Assembly (NCBI GenBank): GCA_013398295.1
Contig: VZSF01001524.1
Coordinates: 1,831,186 to 1,895,185, forward strand
DNA from: Chionis minor
Lineage: Eukaryota > Chordata > Aves > Charadriiformes > Chionididae
Direction: 5' to 3'
DNA length: 64,000 bases
This document shows positions 24,827 to 36,541 of this stretch, piece by piece (position 1 is the first letter of the stretch; each line of letters starts with the position of its first letter). The position numbers were made by a program, and so were the translations under genes. A model generated the notes under the pieces. That model was not told the origin of the DNA. It made no database searches and saw nothing but the letters and a program-made list of their open reading frames with translations.

Positions 24827-24950
24827 GTATCCTTACGTGCTATTCTTGGAAGAGCAGTGAAAAGATAAAAATCCTGACTGTGCAGAAGTCAGATCTACAG
24901 AACACAATATGGATGTGGCTGGAGTGGATTTATGGTTTGTATAACTGAAG
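24827..24950 (+). other. Candidate exon of unknown (possibly noncoding) transcript
   Basis: A 124-nt segment with a good acceptor (CAATTTTTTTTCAG ending at 24826) and donor (GAAG|GTAAAG at 24950/24951). One frame is open for 39 codons from the acceptor (ILTCYSWKSSEKIKILTVQK at the start) and then stops at 24946-24948, just before the donor. It could be a last coding exon with an intron in the 3'UTR, a noncoding exon, or chance. No similarity recognised. Confidence 0.15.
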
Positions 24951-26781
24951 GTAAAGAAAATCATCCAGGTCATAAGAATTTAAGAGGAGTTTGAAGGAGT
25001 AAACTAGAGCCTTGTCTGCAATGAATGCTCAGCTAGATAAAAGGTTTTTTTAATCTGTTTCACCATGTCATAAATTCAAATAGGTCAATAAAAATAAAAC
25101 AGATCAATAAATCTGTCAAGGTAAAATATGTGGAAGCCTGTTTTTGTGCTACCTTCTTATTAGCACTAGTTAAGGGCAGATGAGATGACAGTGGAATATA
25201 CTATTGAGGAAAAAGCTTATCAATGTAGGAAATTACATGGGTCGATCCTGATCCCATCTGTGTAATTTTATGCCCATTTCAGATGTGGGTTTCTCCAGGA
25301 AGTGAAAGCCTATGTGTGATCTAGGTCCTATAGCCTACTTGAAGATTCAAAATTCTCTGAAGGGCAAGAATCCCTCCCTAAACTTTAGAACAACATGCTC
25401 CCCAGCAGAATCCAGGGGATCAGAATTATAGGGACTCTGATCTGTTTATTTTTATTTTATTCTAAGGCATAGTAATTACTTGTCTTCCTTTTATGACACC
25501 TGCATACATTGTGCTGCCTTACTGATCCAAGGCTGGGCTCTCTAATTCTTGCCTGCTTATATTTCCATTTCCCTGGGCATGTGTATACGTTGTTATATTT
25601 TTTTCTCTATTGATTGCTTTTCCACTAGTTTCTCTGCTTTTACTTTTCCAGAGCTGAATACCCAAAGTTTATATAGTCTAGAAGAATAGACTTATTAGTT
25701 AGAGCTTACTTTATTATAGTTTGCTGTCTTATGTTGCATTTTTTTCTCTCTACATTTGGCAATGCCTCTAAGTCTGTGTGCCAAACATTGTATAAATAGG
25801 AGTAGTCATGATGGTGCCCTAAGCAGCTTACAGTTTAATTAAAGACAGGAAAACAAGAACTAATTGTAAAACAATAGGAAAGAGACTGAGGGCAATAGTA
25901 AAAATGTCATGTATTTAAATAGGCTTAATGTGCACAGTTCGTGCACAGCCCCAAATCAGAAGTCCAATGGCTTTGCCACATGCTTTCCATGAAATAAAGT
26001 GGCCCCTCAAGATTTTCTCTGTCTTCCCTTCTCCCCTTTGCCACTCATGGAGAAGCCGTTCTGCTGTTTGCCTGCACAGTGCTCTGTCCCTCCTCCTGCG
26101 CTATGTGCCACCTGGAAATGTTAGGATCCACATGGCACTGTTCTCCAGATGGTATATATGCACATTAGAGGACATAAAGAAACTATACTAGCTGCAGTCA
26201 TGAAGGAATTTCCTGAGGTATTGACCCCTCTTCAAGGCTGTTTTTTCAGGCAAAGTGTATTCCCTGGTACTCAGCTCAAGCTACCTGCACTGAGAGGTGC
26301 CATTGTCTACTGACTGGAGAAGGGAAGCTTGAGGGTCCCATTATCCTGCTGTTAAACCATCTTTTCCTTTGAGCTCCAGGGTGGCACCAGGCCATGATTC
26401 ATCTTCTCTCCTCACCTGAATTCACCGGCGATGTCTGCTCTGTAGGGTTCTGACACTGGTGCAAAGCTTGTGCCACTCACCAGCTAGATCACCAAGTAAG
26501 CTGCTTCCACTTCCAGACGCGTACCTAAGGCTTGTGTCCTAGCCCCAGAGGACAACCTGGAATGCAGAGGGTTTGTGCTTGACATGCAGCAAAGAGAAAA
26601 CATCACAGCCATTGAACAGACTGAGGGTCCAACCCTGCCTCGGTATTTATTCTCTGTGCAGCTGCACCACAACTTATTGCGAAGAACCCATCTGTATTAT
26701 TTGTTCTATGTGGATGGCCTTACTGTGAGTGTCTGGTAACCAACCTTTCATGTAATGATTGTCTCATGAGTGAGGCAATTG

Positions 26782-26822
26782 CTGTTATTCATCCTTTACA
26801 GATGAGTAGGCAGAAACTCTAG
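26782..26822 (-). repeat. Short MIR-like SINE remnant
   Basis: GTTATTCATCCTTTACAGAT continuing GAGTAGGCAGAAACT resembles the conserved MIR segment around CCCATTTTACAGATGAGGAA. Only about 40 bp are recognisable and divergence is high. The orientation is given relative to the usual MIR consensus. Confidence 0.35.
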
Positions 26823-27110
26823 TGCCATACTGTAATGGCCTAGCAGTCTTCCAACAAGTTAACGTGTTAACTGACCTGACCTGCTACCTATCTTAATCTG
26901 GCCAGACAGAGGTATAAACAGAAGGTGTCACTATTTCAGCAGGAGTTTAGTGTCTGCATGAGGAGTACTGGGGAGCGGGAGAAGAAGAGAGGAAGGCAAG
27001 GCAGCAGCAATACTTTTTGGAGGAGAAAAATAATTGGAAAGGCTATGTCAGATGCTGTCTGTGTTTGTCGGTGGTGCAAACCCCTAAGGCAGTGCTTGAC
27101 TGGGTACTCA

Positions 27111-27320
27111 CACGGCGCTTCACAAAGGTCCGTTTCACAACAGCCTTCCAGGCAAGGAAGTCCCCTCTCATCCATAAAGGACGGTCACCGGGGAGCGACG
27201 CACGCTGCGTGCGCTCCCTTCGTTGGGGCGAGCACGTTAGCCTGCGCTGCGCCGGCTTCTGCTGCCAGCCCCGGGACAAGAACAATAGAGGCGTCCAGGC
27301 TGGGATGCCTGTAGGGTGGT
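27111..27320. promoter_or_regulatory. CpG cluster (small CpG-island-like segment)
   Basis: By direct count, 27181-27300 contains 15 CpG dinucleotides in 120 bp, while the surrounding kilobases have very few. The cluster includes an odd-centred inverted repeat, CGCACGC-T-GCGTGCG (27199-27213), with a partial NRF1-like core, and an AACAAT SOX-type site near 27280. Open frames cross it on both strands without domains. A small promoter or enhancer active in the germline would keep CpGs in this way; that is inference. No TATA box or first exon is evident next to it. Confidence 0.35.
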
Positions 27321-28010
27321 GAGCTGGATAATGCGAGACCACTGGGCTGGGCTTTGCCTTCCCATTATCTCTTGAAAGAAGGCTCTGCACAGAAGTTAGG
27401 GAAGGCAAACATGAAAACCACGACGACCCAATTTAAAAAAGCGTTCCCGTTTAAAGAGGGACCTTTATATCTCAGCAGCAGTTTTCCTTCCAAGGAAATT
27501 TATATTTGATCACTTCCCTGACCTCTTTTTTTAATTAGTTTCAGATACGTATTGTGTCTTTAGTAGTTCTTTGCCCGAGGTGGTAATGGTCTCTTTTTCC
27601 AAATTGCATTGAGACTGATTTCAAATGTGGCGTGTTTTCCATTGTCATGTGGTACTTTCCCTCTAAATGTCCCTCCTTTCTTTCTTAACCAAAACAAGCT
27701 TATGTATTTTGATATATATGAGAAATAGTTCCCCTGTGAAGAATAGGGGCCTGAGCTATTTCGCAGATTGTAACAGAGAAAATAAAAAGCTGAAGGAAAA
27801 TAATTTTTTATTACTGTCCTTAAAAATGTGTTCATCTTCACTATTTTAAGAGCTAGGCTAAATACTATAGGCTTTTTTTTGAGTAATAACTGCAAGATAT
27901 GCACAGGTCCTTGCACAGATCCTTTTGCTTACAGTGATAACCAAAATGGTTTTATTTATTTCCTCTGCTTAGTGAATACATTTCACAATTTTAGCACATT
28001 GTTCCCCTTC
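27321..28010. other. Unique DNA, no gene seen
   Basis: AT-rich. A 118-codon minus-strand frame (27560-27916) has no start context, no splice signals and no domain, and is taken as chance. Confidence 0.55.
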
Positions 28011-28032
28011 CTCATATGCTGCAGCATATGAG
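28011..28032. repeat. Perfect 22-bp palindrome
   Basis: The half-site CTCATATGCTG is followed immediately by its exact reverse complement, with no spacer. It contains two CATATG E-box-like hexamers flanking a central CTGCAG. It could extrude as a small cruciform or bind a symmetric dimer, but the sequence gives no function. Confidence 0.95.
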
Positions 28033-28103
28033 AATGTCTGTCACTGAAGTCTTAGAGAACAACCCAATGAATTTAAAGATTTCCTTAGTTGTCTTTGAAA
28101 CAT

Positions 28104-28190
28104 AATTACCTACAATTTTAATTAAAAATCTGTAAGATGTCTTTAATATAAATCTTTAATAAAAATATTTAAAAATCTTTAATAAAATGT
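28104..28190. repeat. A/T-rich low complexity with a repeated 14-mer
   Basis: The string AATCTTTAATAAAA occurs at 28151-28164 and again at 28174-28187, within a region made almost wholly of A and T. A TTTTAATTAAAA palindrome lies just upstream. Low-complexity DNA. Confidence 0.7.
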
Positions 28191-29213
28191 CTCAATAATG
28201 TCTTATTGGTAGTAAAAACACGTGAGATTTTAAAAGATGATTAAGTTGTCCTGTGCAAGTGCCAAAGGTGTCTACAGTGTCACTGTAAACTCTGGCAAAA
28301 TAAGGGCGAGTTCTGACTGTTAAAGACATGGAAACGGCCAGCTTTTTGGTCTGGTCCTACACAAACAGAATTTGTCTTATGTTCAGTGGAAACTTTGATC
28401 TTGCACTATGTAAAGGTGTTTGTACTTGTCATGAACCGTGTAAATATAATTCAAATAAAATTAAAACGTATGAAGGCTGAAGTTGGCAATTTGTTTATTT
28501 TCATAAGAGAGCCATCGTGTCTTCTGTTTCTTTTATATCCAATGTAGGAAATGAGTAACCGCACTAATATAATGAGGCAAAAAGCTAAGGAAGATTCTGG
28601 AAGCAAGAAACAAATACACTTCTTTTTTATTTGCATCCTTTGAAACAATGCCTTCAGCCTGGCTTAGTGCCTTGTTTAAAAACTTCAAATTGCTGACTAA
28701 TTTCTCTCAAAATAATCTTTCCGAGCCAGTTTCAGGATTGTTCCTTGTGAATCTGAATTTAAATACATCTGTTGCAGTATGCTTCCTGTTCCAAAGAGAA
28801 GCAGAGAAGGAAATCTTGCGTTCCAGGTGGGAACATATTGCCTAGCAGGCAGATGAAACTCAAGATGTATGGAAAAATACTTCAGGAAAAAAAAAGCCCC
28901 TCTTCTCAGTGAAGTGTTTGTCAGTCTGTACTTACGCAAGTGGTTTCTGTGCCTTTAATATTATTGGCAGAGTTCATGAGGACTGTCAGCCTCACCATTG
29001 TCCAGGTAGAGTGTGACTTTGAAGCAGATACAGCTGCAAGGAAAGGAACAGGCCTTGCTTCCTTTTACATGGTGAGACGTAGATTTTTACTATGGTTAAT
29101 GTAGGTGTGTATTTTCAAGTGAGACCAAAGTAAGCAATACCAATGTGTATTTTCTATGTGGTTCAGATACTGTAGCGTCAGTTCTTGTAATCGTAGTTGC
29201 AGGGAAGGATGAT

Positions 29214-29278
29214 AACAGAGGCACAGAGAGGAGTAAGCGAGACTAAGCAGATGCAGGTTACCACAGGCAGCTCAGCAC
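29214..29278. repeat. MIR-like SINE remnant, low confidence
   Basis: CAGAGGCACAGAGAGGAGTA followed by AGCGA and, further on, GTTACCACAGGCAG resembles the GAGGCACAGAGAGGTTAAGT and CACACAG blocks of MIR elements. Short and diverged. Confidence 0.35.
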
Positions 29279-32200
29279 ATTAATTCATTTTGTCACAGGA
29301 TTCATAGCACCGTGTTTTCTTACATGCTTTCACTCTACTGCAGTTCAAAAAGGCTTATGATTGCCTTACTTTGTCATTACATTGCTCCTAATTTGCAACA
29401 GACTGCACTTAAAACATGCCTTTGAATATCCTTGAAGTACTTTCCTGGAAAACCGTGCTTTTTCCCTCTGCCCTCCATTTCACCATAGGGGAATTCCTTG
29501 ATCATATGCATTGCAACACCAGGAAATTTTAAAGTAGGCTGTAAGATACCTTTAGTATTAATGATCTTTAACAGAGTGGGAAAGACAGTGGATAGTAAAA
29601 AAAACCCAATATGATGATAATAATGGGGTTGGGCTAAGTTTGCATGGTGTGCATTTTGTTTTGGGACACGTGCTACTACTGCTCCCTGTTAAAAAAGTTA
29701 TTACTTATGATTTCCACAGCCCATTTACACACAACTTTAGTACATAACCATAAAAATATATATTCAGTTGACCATCAAATATAAACTACACAAATAGTCG
29801 TATGACCATCTACAGTCCTTATTGACAGAATCTATCTTGTCTATCAGTTTTCCTAGGCATAGGAAAGGGATTTTTGCTTATAATTGGACATACATCTGAC
29901 AGTTTCTTTACAACTGGTAAGGCTAGATTTTTCTATGGAATCATTAGTTCATGAAAGTGATTTAGGTAGCACGAAATAGTATCACACTGGATTGTTAGAG
30001 GCAATCACTGTCTGACAGAAAAGCCTGAACAAAACAGTATAAGACATGCTGAATTCCACAATTACTAAACATCACGCCAGTATTGTTCATTAATTGCATA
30101 ACTGAAGCAATTTCAATCATCAAGAAAAAAAAAATATTTTTTTCACATATTCTAGTTTCTCCAGAATGGATTTTTCAAACCCTAATTTTATTTTTGACAC
30201 TTAACATGTTTATTGCCTCAGCATTAAAATCCTAAAGAAAATAATTAAGTGTAACAATCCCAAAGCATAGTATCAAAAGTGCTAAAAGTGTGTGATATTA
30301 AGGCATTTGGAATTTTCTTATTCAACCTAAGTCCTGCACTATGTATATTTATTGAAATTTTCCATGTTAAAAAGGTGGCGTGAATATTGCACTGGCTTCC
30401 TGAATCTTGAAAGCCACTTTCTTGCAAGATATTTAATTACCTGAGTAATTCCAGTGACCAAAATTACTGATAAAAATGAAACTTCTAAGATGATTAAGTT
30501 AACGCATGAAGAACAAACTATGACATAATCCTGAATACACAAGAAAGTGCAGCTCTGTTGCAGAAAACTTTCAGTAAAATATATCCAAAGACATCCAAAT
30601 TCTGTTCTCTGTGATGTAGCCACTCTGTTAAGGCCAGTTGATTTTCAGCAGTAAACATTTGAAATAATTGTAAGATTTTCATCATTGAAATGAATTTTGC
30701 TTTGTACTGGGTACTATAGTTTTGCTTGAGTACTTTGACATTTTTATGGATCTCAATTGCTTTTTCTTCCCTTATTAAATGTTATCACACCATTCCAGAG
30801 GAGTACATGAGTAAACAGCTGAAAAAATGAAAACCATTCAAAAATTCATAGTAAAGTTAACTGAGACAATAACCCCTGAAACCTTCCTCCATGCTACTGC
30901 ATATGTTTTTTAACTGTAGTTATCTTAGCCCAATAGCTGATTTGTTTTTGAAAGCTCTACTGAAAATTTATATTTGCATTCATAAATACATATTCTTGAA
31001 GTAGTATTGCATGGCATTTGATGATGTTTTGAGGTACTGAAGTAAAATACTGAATTATTTTGGTTTTTCATCAGGATGGAAAGGAAGCCATCTATGTATG
31101 AAAAATGAACTGCATAATCTGTGCTTGCCTTGACTAGAGTTTAGGCTATTATTTATGTATTCTTCTATGCTCTTTTTTATTTCTGCCTTTCTTTCCAACT
31201 GCAGGAACATTGGTGCACATAGCTGACATCTGGATTGAAAAAGACAGAAAACTTTGCAGGCCAGTACCTTGTCTTATAAACCTTTAGTCCCCCTACTAAT
31301 ATGATTAATATTTTCATTTTTGTAAAACTAAACAAATAAGGCTCACTCATAGAACACAGATTATGTTTCCTGAAAGGAACCAGGAGAGTATTTTAGAGGA
31401 CGCCAATGAAATGTTGACAGTAAATAAATGAACATGGAAAGCACATAAGTCTCATTCTTCTTGAGTCTGAAATAATCCACTTTTATGAAAATATTCAAGA
31501 AAGAGAATCTGAGCTAAAATTCTCAGAATATCTGCCCTGATATTTGTATGAAAACATACTAATTTCAGTTTCCTGTTTCTTTATTTCTACTTTTGATGTG
31601 ATTGAGGTGAGCTCAAACATCTTTTCTGCTCATTGGTTGATATGCGGGGGTCATGTCAACTCTCAACCTGCTGCTGTCAAAGGGACTACAGCTGCTGAAA
31701 CAGATCATATGCTTAATCATTTGCTATGAAAAATGACACCTGAAGTGACATGCCAGGGCTGAAATAGTGCAAAGGGCTTACCTACAGTTTTTAAATTTAT
31801 TTTAAATGGCTTTAGAAAAGAGAAGCATAAAAGTGCCATATTATTCTCCACTTCAACCGGTAGCAAAATGTAGTGTGATGTGTCTAAATAACTTCTCATT
31901 TGGGTAATTAGGGATGAAGTAGACATAGACAATAGAGAAGTCTGGCTCAATAATTAGTCTCAATAGTTTCTGGTGATGAAAAGATGGATGAAGAGAGAGG
32001 ACAATCCAAGTGACAGTATTTGTTTAAAGCAGTCAAGAAGTCGAGCAATTACCAAGTGTTGTAAACAATTAAACCGAACTATGCTCATCGACTGATGTGA
32101 ATTTTTCTGGCTGGAGAGTGAAGAAAAAGCAAATCACTGGATTTGGATAGATAGTTTTCTTCTAATATTTTTTCACAGCTTTTTCAGAAGAAAAAAAGAA

Positions 32201-33061
32201 GCAGAGTAAATACTTCATTTTTTGCAAGTCTGAAAGTTTTTGAAATGGGAGTCACTTCACTTCATAATGCACTTGCACGACTCAGCTTGACAGAGCAAGT
32301 GATAATTATACAGACATACAAAATTCCCAAGTACCTGTCTCAGATTTTACTATTGATTTAGAATTAACAGATTACATTTGATTTAATGAATTTAGTAATA
32401 ACTTAGATTCTGTTTCAGGATTTAATTCAAGTTATTTAGTACTCCCAGAATGTTATTCTTCTTGCCTAGGGTTTTTAGAAGGTAAATATTTCATTTGATA
32501 GGGTGGATTATTAGTCAATTCAAACCTTAAATCCCAGTTTACCCCTTGAAAACATAAAGTTCATAAAAACATGCAAGATTACGAAATCATGGTAATCACA
32601 TATCTCAATAAACAAAAAGAAAACAAAGAAATAAGATTCTAATATTACTGGGGCAATAGTGAGATAACTACCTCTTTCTCAGCTCTACTGTGGTGTGCTC
32701 ATACTGATTACAGAATTAAACCTTTGTATCTGTCTTTTAAGTTGGGCCTGCCTCCTGGTTAGTCTGAAAAACTGTTCATCAACGTACAGAAAGGAGTTAC
32801 CATATTTTTAAAAACAAATATTAAAAATTCAAAGTATTTTTCATCTTATCTATTTGCTTTCCAGAGCAGAGAACAATAAGGAACTTAATAAAATTCATGC
32901 CAACTGGCCTTAAAAACCTCTCGTATGAAGAAATTACTTTCTCTGTTCTCTTGGCTTTCTCTCTCTGAAAGTAACCAACAGTCCTCTAAACAGCTTTTTC
33001 CTTGTCTCTTCTTACTACCAAGGTTTATTACAGAGATAAGGCAGAGGTCTAGACACCAAAA

Positions 33062-33165
33062 AAATCTGACTTTTGTTCCCAGTTCAACCACAGCCTTTTA
33101 TATGACCTCGAACAACTCATTTATCTCAACTTCAAAGGCATTAGGGAGGATAAAATTAACCACTG
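33062..33165 (+). repeat. MIR-like SINE remnant
   Basis: The order of blocks follows the MIR consensus: TTCCCAGTTCAACCAC, then TATGACCTCGAACAACTCAT (matching GTGACCTTGGGCAAGTCACT), then TTATCTCAACTTC, then GGAGGATAAAATTAA. The match spans about 100 bp in a consistent order, which makes it the best MIR-like remnant in the window. Such CORE-SINEs predate the split of birds and mammals, so the copy is very old. Confidence 0.45.
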
Positions 33166-36100
33166 TGGTGCCCTCAGATGCTATAATGGAAGGGTCATTC
33201 TATGCTACTAACTACATTTAGTAGTATACTAATTTTTTTTTTTTTGAGGAAAAACAGACTAGAAGTATGTTGACATAAATACAAATTTCAGTTATTCCCT
33301 AGTTTGCCCTGCCTCTGCCATCTAAAGAGTTGCCACTTAAAGTACAGCAGCTAAGTTAATTTATAAAATGTTTTCAAGTAAAGACATTACTAGATTTTAG
33401 TCATCTAGGAGAATGATCTCTTCCTCTTCTCTTCTCCTGATTGCAGAGGCTTTTAGATGTCATAAAAAAATAGCATCCACATTTTCCATAAGAAAGTGCC
33501 TATGTTTAATTCATTTGTTCCGTGTGCTTTACCTATCTGTGCCACTGCACAAACTCCAGCTACTGCTCTCAGAATGAAATACTGTTCTCAGAATATCACC
33601 ATGAGTTTTCATGGGCAGCTTTCCTCAAACACATAGCAGAGAAAATGCACCTTTATCTAAACCATGCTTGGATCTTGCAAAAGCAAGATGTTATCACCTG
33701 AGACATCAGTGTAGCTCTTGGTCTTGAATACAGCCTTTTTGTGGATAAATAAAAACATAAAGGTATTTCCAAAGTATCTGGAAGAAAATTTCTATTAAAC
33801 CTGATCTGTTCTGAAAAAAAGAATGGATTCCAGAGTAATTTTTGGCTCTGCTGGGCATTGATGCTAATAGGAAAAAAAGGAGCAAGAACCTAAGAGGGTA
33901 CTAAAATCCACAATGAAGTCACTTTGCATCAGCTGATCTGTGGTAACCAGGTGTGTTTGAATGTATCTCATGCTGATGCAGAATACTGTAGTATAGATTA
34001 CCATACTTTCCATGCCCAGCTAAGCAAAATCCAGTTGTGTCTGCTACTGACCAAGACTAGTCACGCAGCCATTAAAGGCAACTGCAATAAATAAAAACTT
34101 GCCCAGAGAACTCCTTCCTAGACACTACTCTGCTACTATTGTAAATCTGGATCAATCCCTCTGAGGTCGAGTGAACTTTAGTGGAATTTCTTTCCAGCCA
34201 GTGTAACTTTTTTAGCAGAGAAGAAAACAAATACTTTTCTTTTTTTCTGTTGAGTACAATCTCTGACTTACCTAAATTAAACAACTTCCTAAAAGAGACA
34301 TTTCATTCAATGCTCTCAGTATTAAGAACTGCTGAATTTCTGTGGTCTGCATTTTGCAAGAAGGGCTTGCTAAATCAAGGACCCCGTGACCTCAAAATCT
34401 CTAAAGCCATATTTATGAGATCTGCAGCTTTTTATGGTTTATTGTGTATAGAATGGGAGGCAGAAATGTGTTTTGTGGTATGCCACAAGTGAAGTGTCAT
34501 GGAAGGAGAGGGGAGCAGAATTGAGCCTGTAATTACTGTTCTCTGGGATTTGTTCTGAAACATATGAACAGAGGCTTCTGAGTGCTCTTACCTGACTTCA
34601 AATACTTTGTAAAAAGCCTAGCGGTCCATTAGCGTGGGTATTTGTTCACTGACTTTGATTATCAAGACATCCTTTGTGAGTGCAAACCCACCACCCATCT
34701 CTATGCTATAACCAATATGAGAAACTGGACATTAACAGAGGTGAGACAGAGTTTTCGTTTCCTTTTCTAGAGCCCTGGAATGAAAGGGAGCAGTAAGGAG
34801 AGAGCTGTCCTTGTGGAGATCCTTGATGGCCACCTTTGGCAGTGTGATGGAGGGACTACACTGCATGTACTGTAGTGCACTCGCCGTGAGAGGAATTACT
34901 TTCAGACAGAAACTGACACAGATACTCCTTTGCTGATCAGCATGAGAGTAATTTTAGAGCTCAGAAACCAGAAGTCTGTGTGCCAGCGCTAACAGGGGTA
35001 TTTTATGCTCCCCTGCCTCTATATTGATTTTGCTGACTCAGACCATCTCAGATTCTGTTGATCTTTTCCATTGAAAAGGGATGACTGATTTTTTAATACT
35101 CTGATGAAATTGTGTGAAAGTATACCAAAAGTACTTGATTGATTAGATGGCTTATTGTCTGAGACTTTATATTTTGGCGAGGATGCCTGTCTCTTGGTCT
35201 CTGTCGAAAGAGATCAGTTGCTTCCTGACTCTTGGTGCTCGTCTCTGCTCTGTCTGTCAAATGTGTGGCTCGCACAACATTTTTTTCTTTTACTTAATTG
35301 AAGCCTCTTGTTTTTAAATCTGATATTTCAGGAGTTTTCTGCAAACTTAATTACAAAGCTCTTTGGTGAATGTGATGAGCACTAGCAAACTCCTAAAATT
35401 CACATGCTGCGACAGGTTTTACAATGTCATCTCTTACAGTAATCTTGTTACTGATTCCTAGATTTTTGATCTATGAAAAGACTTGCTATGGAAAATTTGT
35501 CTTAGATTCATTGGTGTAAGATAATTTTGATAAATAAAAACTGGACTGGTATATGCATTGATCAGAGGTGCAAAATGCTATTTTAACTCTGTTGTTAGAG
35601 CTTTTGCACACTGAATGTAATGGAGGTCAAAGCTGCTAAACATATTTAAATTCATGAGTTTACAAAACAAGGTTATAAATATTAAGCAGAGTTCTATGGC
35701 AATGTCAATTGTTAAAAACTTTACTAATTTGTAACATCTAAAAATTATGTGCAAGAACACCAAGACTCACTCAAAGAAAGTTTACGCAAAAGAAAGTGTC
35801 TATGAAAGCCCGTTTCCACCTTAGAGAGGACCTAAAAAGGGATCCAATACAGTGTTTGGTTATGTTTAACTCCTAGAAATAAAAATCAGAAGAAATTACA
35901 AAAGTTAATTGTCTGAAGAGATGTCAGCATTAGCCAGACACCAATATTACACCACCTTGATTAAGTTGTAACCACGGAGTTCTTTGATTCAGTGTTCTCT
36001 TTAAGCCTGTTTTCCTCATTGCTTAAAAATTCCGTCTCTGATATTCATCTAATGCTTGCATGCATGAAGAGTTTGCAATGTTTATTTTAATCCCTTATAG

Positions 36101-36296
36101 GACACAACATTTCTAAAAATTTATATTGCTCCTTCAATGCTCCATGGGGCCATCATCTTGACTTTTCAAGCAATGGAAACATGGTCAAAAAGATTTAAAC
36201 AAATGCAGTTACTTTTTAATAGTATAGTAGGGAATGTGTTAACACCAGCATATTACTATGGAATAAATGGACACAGTAACCCCATGGTTTGTGTGT

Positions 36297-36474
36297 TTAT
36301 AAGCATCAACTTTAATGGTCCGTTGTGATAAATGAGAGATATTAAAATCTTACCGTTAGCATTCCTGCCTGCTTGCACAGTCATTTACAGTCAGCAGAGG
36401 GCTAAAAGTTAAAGGTCAGGCCTAGGAGAGTTAGAAAATGTGCCGTTCTGCTAAGCAGTCTCCAAAAGCAGGGA
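36297..36474 (+). promoter_or_regulatory. Putative 5'UTR and upstream region of the 36.48 kb exon
   Basis: Sequence directly upstream of the predicted start codon. A weak TATA-like TTATAAGC lies at about 36297-36304. An alternative reading is a splice acceptor (CCTGCCTGCTTGCACAG near 36382), which would make the exon internal with a short 5'UTR. An upstream ATG at 36438 opens an out-of-frame reading frame that overlaps the predicted start and reaches TAA at 36543-36545 if unspliced. No CpG island is present. The function is inferred only from position. Confidence 0.2.
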
Positions 36475-36541
36475 ATGGGCCGCTCCGGGGACCAGAGGCC
36501 ACGGCTGATTTTTCTGCTGTTGTTGTTGTTCGTGGCCCATG
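36475..36541 (+). CDS. Putative first coding exon: signal peptide with splice donor
   Basis: An ATG with G at -3 and G at +4 opens a 67-nt segment that ends at CATG|GTAAGT, an excellent splice donor (GT at 36542-36543). The 22 codons read as a textbook signal peptide: a polar, basic start MGRSGDQRPR, then a hydrophobic core LIFLLLLLFVA, then AH plus a split codon beginning with G, giving an A-x-G-like cleavage site close to the exon end. Ending in phase 1 just after the signal peptide is very common in genes for secreted proteins and single-pass membrane receptors. I do not recognise the gene. The core leucines come from TTG/CTG codons resembling a small TTG repeat, which is the main argument for chance. 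No downstream exon with the required phase was confirmed; the next may lie beyond a long intron or outside the window. Confidence 0.42.

Larger units (their letters stand above)
22261..27110. other. Unique DNA, no confirmed gene
   Basis: Contains the unassigned 98-codon frame 22359-22655, a 15-T run at 24619-24633 and the splice-bounded segment 24827-24950 described separately. It also holds a short MIR-like remnant near 26782-26822. No CR1 or LTR was recognised. Confidence 0.5.
28191..36296. other. Long unique AT-rich stretch, no gene seen
   Basis: About 8 kb with only small domain-free open frames. Two MIR-like remnants are listed separately (29214-29278, 33062-33165). A T run lies at about 33230-33246. 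No CR1, LTR or CpG cluster. This is typical intergenic or long-intron sequence upstream of the putative first exon at 36.48 kb. Confidence 0.55.
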
